Positions 28,839 to 36,925 of a stretch of 64,000 bases of DNA are shown here, piece by piece. The notes beneath the pieces were generated by a model. It saw only the letters and a program-made list of their open reading frames with translations. It was not told the origin of the DNA and made no database searches. Position 1 is the stretch's first letter. Each line of letters starts with the position of its first letter. The stretch is from Oceanimonas sp052119705 (lineage in GTDB: Bacteria; Pseudomonadota; Gammaproteobacteria; Enterobacterales; Aeromonadaceae): contig NZ_JBGQOP010000002.1 in assembly GCF_052119705.1 (NCBI RefSeq), positions 124,001 through 188,000 of the forward strand, read 5' to 3'. The position numbers were made by a program, and so were the translations under genes.

Positions 28839-29273
28839 ATGACGATTATCAATTTCACGCCTTGGTCTGCTTTATTGGGCGGAGTCAGCATTGGGCTGGG
28901 CGCCTTATTGCTGTTACTGGGTGCGGGAAAAGTGGCTGGTATCAGCGGCATTATTGCGGGCTTAGGTCGTGCAAACAGGGATCAGCACGCCGATAAGAGC
29001 TGGCGCTTGGCTTTTTTACTGGGGTTGGTATTGGTACCGACAGTTTTGTTTGCTAGCCAACAAATTGCCGTGCCCAATTTGGCGGAGTTTTCGGTCATTA
29101 AGTTGGTATTAGCCGGCTTGTTGGTGGGCATAGGTACGCGCCTTGGCAATGGCTGCACCAGTGGTCATGGTATTTGTGGTATGGGGCGTTTTTCTAGGCG
29201 CTCTCTCGTCGCGACCTTAGTGTTTATGGCGGCTGGCATGGTGACGGTGACCTTGCTTGGTCCAGGGGCATGA
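28839..29273 (+). CDS. YeeE/YedE family transporter, N-terminal half protein
   Basis: A 144-residue membrane protein equivalent to one half of a full-length YeeE. It has four hydrophobic segments and the conserved block GNGCTSGHGICGMGRFSRRS (about residues 105-124), which carries the likely substrate-handling cysteines. It overlaps or abuts the next gene, which supplies the second half, so the pair probably forms one heteromeric sulfur transporter. Similar split pairs elsewhere often accompany sulfide/persulfide genes, but none is adjacent here. Confidence 0.87.
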   Translation: MTIINFTPWSALLGGVSIGLGALLLLLGAGKVAGISGIIAGLGRANRDQHADKSWRLAFLLGLVLVPTVLFASQQIAVPNLAEFSVIKLVLAGLLVGIGTRLGNGCTSGHGICGMGRFSRRSLVATLVFMAAGMVTVTLLGPGA

Positions 29274-29293
29274 AAAAGAGGGAGGTTAGCGCC

Positions 29294-29725
29294 ATGAAGA
29301 CGAAGAACACAGCTTTGTTATTGATATCCTTAGTAGCGGGCGCCTTATTTGGGCTAGGCATAGCCGTATCCGGCATGATAAATCCGGCTAAGGTGCAGGG
29401 GTTTTTAAATATCACCGGCAACTGGGATCCCAGCCTTGCCTTGGTGATGGGCGGTGCGCTTGGTGTGTTTGCCACCGGTTATGGGTGGTGGACGCGCACA
29501 GGCCGTGTGCAGTGTGCCATAGGCTGCGACTTGCCTAAGGTGCCAGCGCCAATAATTGATAAGCGCTTAATCATAGGTGCAGCCACGTTTGGCGTGGGCT
29601 GGGGCTTGGTGGGCATTTGTCCTGGGCCGGCCATCGGCTTGCTCGGCAGTTTGCAGTGGCAGGCGGGCGTGTTTGTGCTCGCCATGCTGGCTGGATTTTG
29701 GTTGGTGGGGAAGTTCAGCAAGTAG
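29294..29725 (+). CDS. YeeE/YedE family transporter, C-terminal half protein (DUF6691-like)
   Basis: A 143-residue partner of the preceding gene. It has four hydrophobic segments, GLGIAVSGMINPAKVQGFL near the N-terminus and GWGLVGICPGPAIGLLG near the C-terminus, with cysteines in AIGCDLPK and GICPGPA. The start at 29294 has GGGAGG at good distance. An in-frame ATG at 29270 overlaps the upstream stop as ATGA but has a poorly placed ribosome-binding site, so it is the less likely alternative. Confidence 0.85.
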   Translation: MKTKNTALLLISLVAGALFGLGIAVSGMINPAKVQGFLNITGNWDPSLALVMGGALGVFATGYGWWTRTGRVQCAIGCDLPKVPAPIIDKRLIIGAATFGVGWGLVGICPGPAIGLLGSLQWQAGVFVLAMLAGFWLVGKFSK

Positions 29726-29764
29726 CGCCAAGCTCCAAGCTAAGAAAATATAAGTGCTGTTTTT

Positions 29765-29893
29765 GCCACGGAATACACGGAATTACACAGAAAAAAGCAA
29801 CAACAGATAATGCTTATATGGTAAGAGCTTACCGTTAATCATTGTTACTTGGTTACTGTTTTTTCGTCCGTGTTGTTCCGTGTATTCCGTGGC
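29765..29893. repeat. CCACGGAATACACGG inverted repeat element
   Basis: GCCACGGAATACACGGAA (29765-29782) recurs as its exact reverse complement at 29876-29893. Imperfect similarity continues inward for about another 18 bases on each side. A related single arm is at 44280-44311 (GCCACGGAATCCACAGAA...). It occupies the gap between the split transporter and bcp. Confidence 0.75.
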
Positions 29894-29949
29894 GAGAGAG
29901 TCTTTAGTTACTGGTTTTAGCTTGGCGCCTGGTGCTAGGCGCTCGGTGC

Positions 29950-30417
29950 TTATTTTTCAGTTAAATAATTCAATACTACTTCGTGGTGGTCTTTGGTTTT
30001 AAACTTGTCGAACACGTGTGCCACTGTGCCAGACTCATCAATCAAGAAACTAATGCGGTGAATACCGTCGTACTCTTTACCCATAAACTTCTTGAGTCCC
30101 CATACACCAAAGGCGTCGGCCACGGCGTGGTCTTCGTCAGAAAGTAGCATGAAGTTTAGCGCCTCTTTTTCTTCAAATTTCTTTAGGCGCGCCACCGGAT
30201 CAGGGCTAATGCCCAACACGACAGTATTAAGTGCGGCCAGCTCAGCTTGGCTATCGCGAAGGCTGCAGGCTTGCACTTTACAGCCTGGGGTCATGGCTTT
30301 AGGATAAAAATAAACCAAGACTTTTTGACCACTAAAGTCACTTAAGCTCACGGCCCGACCATTTTGGTCGTGTAGGGTAAAGGCGGGGGCAGGGCTGCCA
30401 GCAGGTAAATAAGTCAT
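29950..30417 (-). CDS. bcp: Thioredoxin-dependent thiol peroxidase (Bcp/PrxQ)
   Basis: Peroxiredoxin that reduces hydrogen and organic peroxides with thioredoxin as reductant. The 155-residue thioredoxin-fold protein has the active-site segment PKAMTPGCKVQACSLRD. The first Cys (about residue 46) is peroxidatic and the second, five residues later, is the PrxQ-type resolving Cys. FDKFKTKDHHEVVLNYL at the end is typical. In E. coli bcp is preceded by gcvR and faces dapA-bamC. Here gcvR and dapA are absent and bamC lies across a 500-base gap. Confidence 0.93.
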   Translation of the reverse strand: MTYLPAGSPAPAFTLHDQNGRAVSLSDFSGQKVLVYFYPKAMTPGCKVQACSLRDSQAELAALNTVVLGISPDPVARLKKFEEKEALNFMLLSDEDHAVADAFGVWGLKKFMGKEYDGIHRISFLIDESGTVAHVFDKFKTKDHHEVVLNYLTEK

Positions 30418-30913
30418 GATATTTATCCAATTGATGAGAAAGAGATGAGGTTGATCCTAGCATAAATTGCGTTGGTCTCCAGCGGCTCTCTTGTATTCAT
30501 CCCTTGCCACCACTACCATAACCCCTCATTTTAGCCTTACTGTTTAAGCTGGCCACAGACCTGCGCTATTTAAGGTGCTAGCCCCGATTGCTATGGCTCA
30601 CTCTGTAGTCATGGTTTTATAGCATTGTTTAATGGCATGGTTTCTTAGCGTGATTTTTTGAGTGCAGTTTTCTGGATAAGGTAAAGTGTTAGGCGCTGGA
30701 TGAAGCTTGCGTTTATCATGGCCGCTTATCGTAAGACTCAGTACGCCAAGCACATAAGCTGAGTTAAACAAGATCAAGCATAACGAATAACCGCGTTTAC
30801 CTTTGCCTAAATGGGAAATGTCTAACCGAGAAATGGATTTAAGCAAGTTGCCCCTGAACAATCAGGGTGTTAACCGGCAACGTAAGCGTTAATTAAAGCG
30901 GAGTGAATAGGGC
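30418..30913. other. Gene-free gap between bcp and bamC
   Basis: A 496-base stretch with no convincing gene. It sits where gcvR and dapA lie in E. coli (bcp-gcvR / dapA-bamC). An 87-codon minus-strand frame at 30598-30861 has no resemblance to GcvR or DapA. No remnant of either gene was recognised. Confidence 0.45.
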
Positions 30914-31939
30914 GTGGACAAACTTTTGAATACAAACAAGATGATAATCAGCCTGCTGGCCGTCAGTGTGTTGGCTGGCTGTAGTAATCCCGAAAAGCGT
31001 GCGCAGGCGAATCGGGGGTTTGAATATGAAGATGCCAGCCTCAGAACCGCGGCGCTTATGATTCCCGCAGGGCTAGAAGCCCCCACGTTTAACAATGACT
31101 ATGTGATCCCCAAAGCCAGCGCCCTCGAAAGTCAGGGTGTGACGGGCAAGGACGTAGACGTGCGTCCTCCGACTCAGGTGCTGCCCTTAGTGCGCGGCTC
31201 GCAAATACTCGAAAGCGGTACTGGGTTGTGGTTTTATCAACAGCGCCTAGATCAGCCCTTACAGCAAGAGCTCAACACGGCGCTGGCTGCTTTCTTTAAG
31301 GATAAAAAAGCCGATGCCAGTGAAACCGCCTTGGGTTGGAGCACGAATGGCAACCCCATTGGTAGCCCTAAACAACGCTTTAACTGGCAGCTGAGCGCCG
31401 ATGAGGTACGTCGCGCGGTTTCGCTGCAGGTGACCCTAGTCGAGTCTGATGCGGCATCGAAGCAAAAGCCAGTGCTCGCTCAAACCAAGCAAAGAGACGA
31501 AGCCAGCATGATCAACGCCTTCTCGTTGGCCTATCAGCGTGAGCTTACCAAGCAGCAAGAACTGCTCGACAGAAGCCCGATCCAGTTAACGCTAGAGTCT
31601 ACCCAAGGCCGTTTGTTAGTGAGTGAAGGCTATGACCGTAGCTGGAAACGCCTAGTGACCTTATTGCCGAAATTGGGCTTTGAACTCACCAATCGCCAGC
31701 AAGCCTTGGGCTATGTGGACGTTGAGTTTGACGGCATGAGAAAGGGCAAGTGGGAAGACTTAAAATTGCCTGCTTTAGATATTCCTGAGCAAGCCTACCG
31801 CGTGCAACTGGGTGACTTAGGCAGCCAAAGCAGCATTACTTTTAGTGATAAGAATAAAGTGCCGGTATCGAACGAGGTATTACGTAAATTGAGTAATACC
31901 TTAGTGCCCGCCTTTGAGCGCACCGACTTACTGCGTTAA
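30914..31939 (+). CDS. bamC: Outer membrane protein assembly lipoprotein BamC
   Basis: Lipoprotein of the BAM complex, which inserts beta-barrel proteins into the outer membrane. The 341-residue protein has a lipoprotein signal ending LLAVSVLAGC (lipidated Cys23), then the unstructured BamA/BamD-binding segment (about 24-100; FEYEDASLRTAALMIPAGLEAP). Two helix-grip domains cover about 100-215 and 225-335 (LLVSEGYDRSWKRLVTLLPKLGFEL). It starts with GTG at 30914, with GGAG ten bases before. The usual upstream partner dapA is missing. Its stop codon falls in an 8-bp tandem repeat. Confidence 0.92.
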   Translation: MDKLLNTNKMIISLLAVSVLAGCSNPEKRAQANRGFEYEDASLRTAALMIPAGLEAPTFNNDYVIPKASALESQGVTGKDVDVRPPTQVLPLVRGSQILESGTGLWFYQQRLDQPLQQELNTALAAFFKDKKADASETALGWSTNGNPIGSPKQRFNWQLSADEVRRAVSLQVTLVESDAASKQKPVLAQTKQRDEASMINAFSLAYQRELTKQQELLDRSPIQLTLESTQGRLLVSEGYDRSWKRLVTLLPKLGFELTNRQQALGYVDVEFDGMRKGKWEDLKLPALDIPEQAYRVQLGDLGSQSSITFSDKNKVPVSNEVLRKLSNTLVPAFERTDLLR

Positions 31940-31964
31940 TGCGTTAATGCGTTAATGCGCTAAT
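31933..31964 (+). repeat. 8-bp tandem repeat across the bamC stop codon
   Basis: Three exact GCGTTAAT units (31933-31956) plus one variant GCGCTAAT (31957-31964). The bamC TAA is inside the first unit. Confidence 0.85.
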
Positions 31965-31982
31965 ATGGCCAAGTACTCTGCA

Positions 31983-32009
31983 CACAGCCCCGTTTTTCGG
32001 GGCTGTGTT
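31983..32009 (+). terminator. Likely terminator of bamC
   Basis: Perfect 10-bp stem CACAGCCCCG / CGGGGCTGTG with a T5 loop. The trailing T-run is short (TTGTTTG). Confidence 0.7.
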
Positions 32010-32026
32010 GTTTGTGCGCTTAGCGC

Positions 32027-32141
32027 AATGTTGAATGCTTAATTTTTAATGTAGGCCAGAGCAGATCTCATCGCAGTCACATGGCTACTACTCGTGTTAT
32101 TTTTTGTAGGCACCCGTCTCTTCGTTGAAGAGGACTTCGCC
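32027..32141 (+). repeat. Dispersed repeat family D (copy 1)
   Basis: Block 1, at 32027-32052 (AATGTTGAATGCTTAATTTT...), matches 42195-42220 at 25 of 26 bases. Block 2, at 32106-32141 (CGTCTCTT...GAAGAGGACTTCG), matches 42236-42271 at 29 of 36. It fills the bamC-polB gap, where I saw no gene. Confidence 0.7.
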
Positions 32142-32246
32142 ACTGTGTTGGGTTGGGCTCACCATTTACCAGTCATCATTCACCAATAAAAACTCAACCT
32201 TGTCTTTCAAGGCTCGGCGCTGGCCTGAATTTGGTACAATCCCGCT

Positions 32247-34661
32247 ATGACCAATATAGAACAGGGCTTCCTGTTAACCCGCCACAGCCGCGATCGCCAT
32301 GGTCGCAGTGAGATTATCTATTGGCTGAGCACCAATAAGGGGCCGGTGCGCCTGCAATTGTCTGGCGAGCGGCCGTTATTGATGGTGCCCATTAGTCAGC
32401 GTGCGCAGGCCGAGCACAACTTAACTCAGGCCAAATTAGTCTATCAGTGGGCGGAGCCGGGTTTGCAAACCCTAGAACTGGCCTCCGTGGCTGTGCTCTA
32501 TTTTACCTGCATTGCCCAACACAAATCTGCCGCCGAAGCCTTGCGCGCAGCCGGCGTGAGTGTGTTTGAAGATGATATTCGCCTGCATGAGCGCTTCTTA
32601 CTGAGCCGCTTTATTCGCGGCGGCGTGGCCTTTGTGGGTAAAGAACAAATTGGACACAGACAAATCAACCCAGCACCGAGCTTTCGCCACTTTACGCAAG
32701 CGCGTTTAAAACCCAGTGACTATGAGCCGCAATTTCGGGTGCTGTCTTTAGACATTGAATGCTCGGGCCAAGGTGAGCTGTATTCGATTGGCCTGTTTGG
32801 CGAAAATCTAGCCAGTGGTGGCTTAGGTGGTAACAACTTACATGAAGATAAGCTGGCGCGGGTATTGATGATAGGGCAGCCCGAGCCTGCAGAGACCGAT
32901 ATTCAGTGGCTGGCCAATGAAGCGGCGTTACTCACAGCACTCGAGCACACCTTAAGCCAATACGATCCAGACATCATTATCGGTTGGAACGTGGTGGGCT
33001 TTGATTTTAAGTTATTGCTACGTCGCGCCGCCTTGCACGGGCTGACGTTGCGTTTGGGGCGCGGCGGTGAGCCGGCTTTTATGCGCGAGTCGAGCTTTAC
33101 CGGCCAAACCTTTATTAGCTTGGCGGGCCGGGTGGTGATAGACGGCATAGATGCATTAAAAACTGCCTGTTATCAGTTTGACAGTTTCAGCCTAGAAAAC
33201 GTAGCACAACAGCTATTAGGGCGTGGCAAGCACACCGAAGACGTAGCCAATCGCTTAGCCACTATTACCCGCGATTTCTGGCAAAATAAGCCTAAACTGG
33301 CCGCCTATAACTTAGAAGATTGTCGCTTGGTGTGGGATATTTTCACCCGCACCCGCTTGCTGGATTTTCTGCGGTTACGCAGTCAACTCACGGGGCTGGA
33401 GCTGGATCGCATTGGTGGCTCTGTGGCGGCCTTTACGCAGGTATATTTACCGCATTTGCATCGTGCCGGCTACGTGGCGCCCAATTTGCCTGCCGGTGGT
33501 GACTTAGCCAGCCCAGGTGGCTATGTAATGGACTCACGACCAGGTTTGTATCGCCATGTCTTGGTCTTGGATTTTAAAAGCCTGTATCCGGCCATTATTC
33601 GCACCTTTCATATCGACCCGTTGGGTTTGGTGCTGGGGCTTCAAGAAGTGGATGCCATTCCGGGGTTTAGGGGCGCGCAATTTTCTCGCCACCAGCATTT
33701 TTTGCCGGCCATTATCAAACACTTATGGCAGGAGCGAGATCAAGCTAAACGCGACCAAGATCAAGCGCGTTCCCAAGCCATTAAGATCTTAATGAACTCC
33801 TTTTATGGCGTGCTGGGCTCGGGAGGTTGTCGTTTTTACGATACCCGTTTGGCCTCGTCCATTACCTTGCGTGGCCATGAAATCATGCAGCAAAGTGCCC
33901 GCTGGATAGGCGAGCAGGGGCACGAGGTGATTTACGGCGACACCGACTCCTTATTTGTGTTGCTTAAAGGTGAGCAAGACGAGCACAGCGGCAGTGCAGA
34001 AGGGCAACGCTTAGCCGCGCTGCTTACTCAGCAATGGCAACAAAAGTTAGCCACAGAGTTGCAATTAGACAGCCAACTAGAGCTGCAATTTGAGTGTTAC
34101 TTTGCGCGCTTTTTAATGCCGACCATTCGCGGCCAAGAGCAAGGCTCAAAAAAGCGCTACGCCGGATTAAGCTGCCATAACGGAAACCACCAGCTGGTAT
34201 TTAAAGGGCTAGAAACCGTGCGCTCCGACTGGACACAGCTGGCTAAGTATTTTCAAATGGAGCTATATCGGTTGGTGTTTAACGATGAGGATCCCAGCGA
34301 TTTCGTGCGCACCACCTTGGAGAAAACCTTAAGCGGCGAGTTTGATGCGGATTTAGTGTATCGCAAGCGGCTGCGCAGGCCGCTGGCGCAATACGTGAAA
34401 TCGCAACCCCCACAAGTGCGTGCCGCCCGCCAAGCCGACGAGCATAACGCTCGCCTCGGATTGCCGCTGCGCTATCAAAATAAAGGCATAATTTGTTATC
34501 TGATGACGGTGAATGGCCCAGAGCCCCAAGAATATGTGCAATCCGCCTTGGATTATCAGCATTACGTGGATAAGCAACTTAAGCCCGTGGCCGAGGCCAT
34601 CTTGCCTTTTATCGGCTTAAATTTTGATGCCATCAGCGGCCAGCAGTTGGGGTTGTTTTAG
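32247..34661 (+). CDS. polB: DNA polymerase II (family B)
   Basis: Repair and translesion DNA polymerase with 3'-5' proofreading. The 804-residue protein (E. coli 783) has the exonuclease motif LSLDIECSGQG (about residues 167-177) and the later exonuclease segments (IIGWNVVGFDFKLL; YNLEDCRLVWD). Polymerase motif A is DFKSLYPAIIR, motif B KILMNSFYGVLGS and motif C YGDTDSLFV. All catalytic acids are present. In E. coli polB is SOS-induced; I found no good LexA box here. TACAAT shortly before the start may be a -10 element. Confidence 0.96.
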   Translation: MTNIEQGFLLTRHSRDRHGRSEIIYWLSTNKGPVRLQLSGERPLLMVPISQRAQAEHNLTQAKLVYQWAEPGLQTLELASVAVLYFTCIAQHKSAAEALRAAGVSVFEDDIRLHERFLLSRFIRGGVAFVGKEQIGHRQINPAPSFRHFTQARLKPSDYEPQFRVLSLDIECSGQGELYSIGLFGENLASGGLGGNNLHEDKLARVLMIGQPEPAETDIQWLANEAALLTALEHTLSQYDPDIIIGWNVVGFDFKLLLRRAALHGLTLRLGRGGEPAFMRESSFTGQTFISLAGRVVIDGIDALKTACYQFDSFSLENVAQQLLGRGKHTEDVANRLATITRDFWQNKPKLAAYNLEDCRLVWDIFTRTRLLDFLRLRSQLTGLELDRIGGSVAAFTQVYLPHLHRAGYVAPNLPAGGDLASPGGYVMDSRPGLYRHVLVLDFKSLYPAIIRTFHIDPLGLVLGLQEVDAIPGFRGAQFSRHQHFLPAIIKHLWQERDQAKRDQDQARSQAIKILMNSFYGVLGSGGCRFYDTRLASSITLRGHEIMQQSARWIGEQGHEVIYGDTDSLFVLLKGEQDEHSGSAEGQRLAALLTQQWQQKLATELQLDSQLELQFECYFARFLMPTIRGQEQGSKKRYAGLSCHNGNHQLVFKGLETVRSDWTQLAKYFQMELYRLVFNDEDPSDFVRTTLEKTLSGEFDADLVYRKRLRRPLAQYVKSQPPQVRAARQADEHNARLGLPLRYQNKGIICYLMTVNGPEPQEYVQSALDYQHYVDKQLKPVAEAILPFIGLNFDAISGQQLGLF

Positions 34662-34668
34662 GATTGGT

Positions 34669-34755
34669 AAAGAGTGAGGTAATGGGTAAAGAGCTAAACC
34701 GCGAGTCATCAGGCTCGCTCGCTACACCTCACGCCTCCCCCTTCACTCCTTACAT
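34669..34755. repeat. GTGAGG-type inverted repeat element (copy 4)
   Basis: Left arm GTAAAGAGTGAGGTAATGGG (34669-34688) and right arm ACCTCACGCC...CTTCACTCCTTAC (34726-34753) are imperfect reverse complements. It lies between the converging polB and atl genes and may also act as a terminator. Confidence 0.6.
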
Positions 34756-34757
34756 AA

Positions 34758-35129
34758 TTAAAAATCAAACAGCATCAGCATTTCGCCAAGATCGGGCCGC
34801 CATTGAAATTCGCGCATGTTAACGCACTGGCCACTAATGGCATTGCCTCTAAAGCTAATGCCTTCAGCCAGTAGCAACTGTCTTTGCTCAAGCCAAGCGG
34901 GGCTGCCTTTGGGTAAACTGATGCGGCCATTGGCACCCACCACGCGGTGCCAAGGCTGCTCAGTCATTTCTAATGTGCGCAATGTATGGCCCACTAAGCG
35001 GGCGCGGCCGGGCAAACCGGCTAAGTCGGCCAGTTGGCCGTACGTCACCACGCGACCATAGGGGACCAAAGCCAACAGCTTAAGGATCTTGGCTTGGCTT
35101 GCAGTGACCTGACTTGCAGTGACGGCCAT
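34758..35129 (-). CDS. Alkyltransferase-like (ATL/MGMT-fold) DNA repair protein
   Basis: A 123-residue protein with the DNA-binding fold of O6-alkylguanine transferases. At the active site it reads PWHRVV: the reactive Cys of PCHRV is replaced by Trp, the defining feature of ATL proteins. These flip out alkylated guanine and direct it to nucleotide excision repair instead of reversing the damage. GRVVTYGQLADLAGLPGRARLVGHTLR is the helix-turn-helix and Arg-finger region. It converges on polB; uvrC, part of the repair system ATLs feed, is at the other end of the window. Confidence 0.9.
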   Translation of the reverse strand: MAVTASQVTASQAKILKLLALVPYGRVVTYGQLADLAGLPGRARLVGHTLRTLEMTEQPWHRVVGANGRISLPKGSPAWLEQRQLLLAEGISFRGNAISGQCVNMREFQWRPDLGEMLMLFDF

Positions 35130-35139
35130 AAATGGTGGC

Positions 35140-36720
35140 TTAGGAGAAAGTCCGAGTTAAGTCATTCAGCCCTTGGGAGCGGTTGAGCAGCTCTTTACTG
35201 GAGTCTTCAACCTGCGTTATTTTGCTTAAGTTAGCTGAAGAGGTGGTCGAAATCTGGTGTACGTTCTCACCGATTTCTTCCGCTACTTGTTGCTGCTGCT
35301 CGGCGGCGGACGATATTTCTACCGTAATGGCCACGATTTGATCTATTTCACCCAACACGCAGCTTAAGCTATTACTGCCGGCCTCGGCCGCCGCCACGCA
35401 CTCTTGGCTGTGCGCCATATTGGTGTCCATCATCACATGCCACTTGGCCAGCGTTTGCTGAATGTGATTGATACTGGTTTGAATTTGTTCGGTGGCACCA
35501 TGGGTACGCGTAGACAGCGCGCGTACTTCTTCGGCCACCACCGCAAAGCCACGACCATGCTCACCGGCGCGCGCCGCTTCAATGGCGGCATTTAAGGCTA
35601 ACAAGTTGGTTTGATCGGCAATGCCCTGTATCTCACCCATTAAGGTACCAATGCGATTAGACTCTTCGGTTAATGCCAAGGTGGCAGCGGCGGCTTGTTT
35701 CGCTTCATCGGCCAAACCGACGATGCGCACTCGAGTTTGCTCAAGTTGCTCTTGCGTTAACTGGCATTGATGTTGAGCTTCTTCGGCATTGCTGGCCGCT
35801 TGCTGACTATTGCGTGTGATCTCATGGGCGGTAGCGGACATTTCAGTAATAGCCGCGGCAATTTGCTGGGTGTCACTGTCTTGCTGGCTTAAATCTTGGC
35901 GCGCCCCCGTCATGGCTGCGAGCATAGAGCTGGCCAGCCCTTTGAGGGAGCCGGTGGCATCATCCACGCGGCCCAAAATGGTGCGGGTGCGAGCTTGCCA
36001 CATCTTTAAGTGATAATCGGCAATGGCATGGGGCGCATCACCGGAATACACCAAGCGCGAGATGCTGTCGTATTCCTTGGTTAAGTCATTTAAAAATTGA
36101 CGAGTGCCTAACAATGACTTGCGATAGCAAACCGCCAGCCAAGCCATTGGCAATAAGCTCCAACCAAGGGTGCTCAGGTCGCCCATAGTGCCAATCACCG
36201 CCAACAAGGCCAGCAATCCCACCAGCGGCAAGCCAGATTTAACGGCGGCCAGCATGGGAGATGCGCTGCGTTTTTGTTGCTCTTGTTTAAGGAGTTGTCG
36301 ATAGGCTTGGCTGGCAATGTCGCGCGTCTTGTCATTCAGCTTGGTGCGCACCGATTGATAACCGATAATTTTACCGCCTTCATAAATGGGCGTCACATAC
36401 GCATCTACCCAATAATAGCGGCCGTCTTTACAACGGTTTTTTACGGCCCCGCGCCACGGGCGGCCAGCTTTGGCGTGCACCCATAAATCATGAAACGCGG
36501 CCTTGGGCATATCGGGATGGCGAATAATATTATGGTTCTTGCCCAGTAACTCTTCGGGTAAATATCCGGCAACTCGGCAAAAGATGTCATTGGTATAGGT
36601 GATCACACCACGTAAATCAGTGGTCGATACCAATTGCTCTTGGCTACTGTAGGTGACTTCTTCGTTTACTGTATGCTCATTACGTCTGTTCATAAGTTGC
36701 CGCTCTGCCATTAATGCCAT
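35140..36720 (-). CDS. Aer-like PAS-containing methyl-accepting chemotaxis protein
   Basis: Energy/oxygen-sensing chemoreceptor, 526 residues. The ATG at 36720 is preceded by an excellent GGAGG; the longer frame to 36813 lacks one. The N-terminal PAS domain (about 22-125) has the Aer-type block TDLRGVITYTNDIFCRVAGY...NIIRHPDMPKAAFHDLW, suggesting FAD or haem sensing. Two adjacent hydrophobic helices (about 165-205) anchor it. The C-terminal signalling domain has the highly conserved hairpin tip ADQTNLLALNAAIEAARAGE. No CheW-tethering or methyl-transfer genes are nearby. Confidence 0.9.
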   Translation of the reverse strand: MALMAERQLMNRRNEHTVNEEVTYSSQEQLVSTTDLRGVITYTNDIFCRVAGYLPEELLGKNHNIIRHPDMPKAAFHDLWVHAKAGRPWRGAVKNRCKDGRYYWVDAYVTPIYEGGKIIGYQSVRTKLNDKTRDIASQAYRQLLKQEQQKRSASPMLAAVKSGLPLVGLLALLAVIGTMGDLSTLGWSLLPMAWLAVCYRKSLLGTRQFLNDLTKEYDSISRLVYSGDAPHAIADYHLKMWQARTRTILGRVDDATGSLKGLASSMLAAMTGARQDLSQQDSDTQQIAAAITEMSATAHEITRNSQQAASNAEEAQHQCQLTQEQLEQTRVRIVGLADEAKQAAAATLALTEESNRIGTLMGEIQGIADQTNLLALNAAIEAARAGEHGRGFAVVAEEVRALSTRTHGATEQIQTSINHIQQTLAKWHVMMDTNMAHSQECVAAAEAGSNSLSCVLGEIDQIVAITVEISSAAEQQQQVAEEIGENVHQISTTSSANLSKITQVEDSSKELLNRSQGLNDLTRTFS

Positions 36721-36925
36721 TAATATCCTCCGATTATATCGACATTGAGATAATAAACTTGAATAAGTTCCTGTTTTATCTGATAGGCGTGCTGTCGGTG
36801 GGGGTAGCTGCACAACCGCTAATTAAAACGCGCTAAAAATAAGCAAGTTATTGTAAATTAAGGTCAATAATATTGATTTTTAACATTGCTGATGCCATCA
36901 AAGCGCCGCAGGCATTAAATTAAAC

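Noticed and set aside
30598..30861. 87-codon minus-strand reading frame in the bcp-bamC gap, considered as a gcvR remnant
   Set aside because: No resemblance to GcvR or DapA, no ribosome-binding site, and no ACT-domain pattern.
32200..32246. Possible LexA box before polB (CTGAATTTGGTACAA)
   Set aside because: Only the CTG half fits; the expected CAG at the correct spacing is absent.
35140..36813. Longer 557-residue chemoreceptor starting at 36813
   Set aside because: The GGAGG ribosome-binding site precedes the ATG at 36720; the extra 31 residues show no family similarity.
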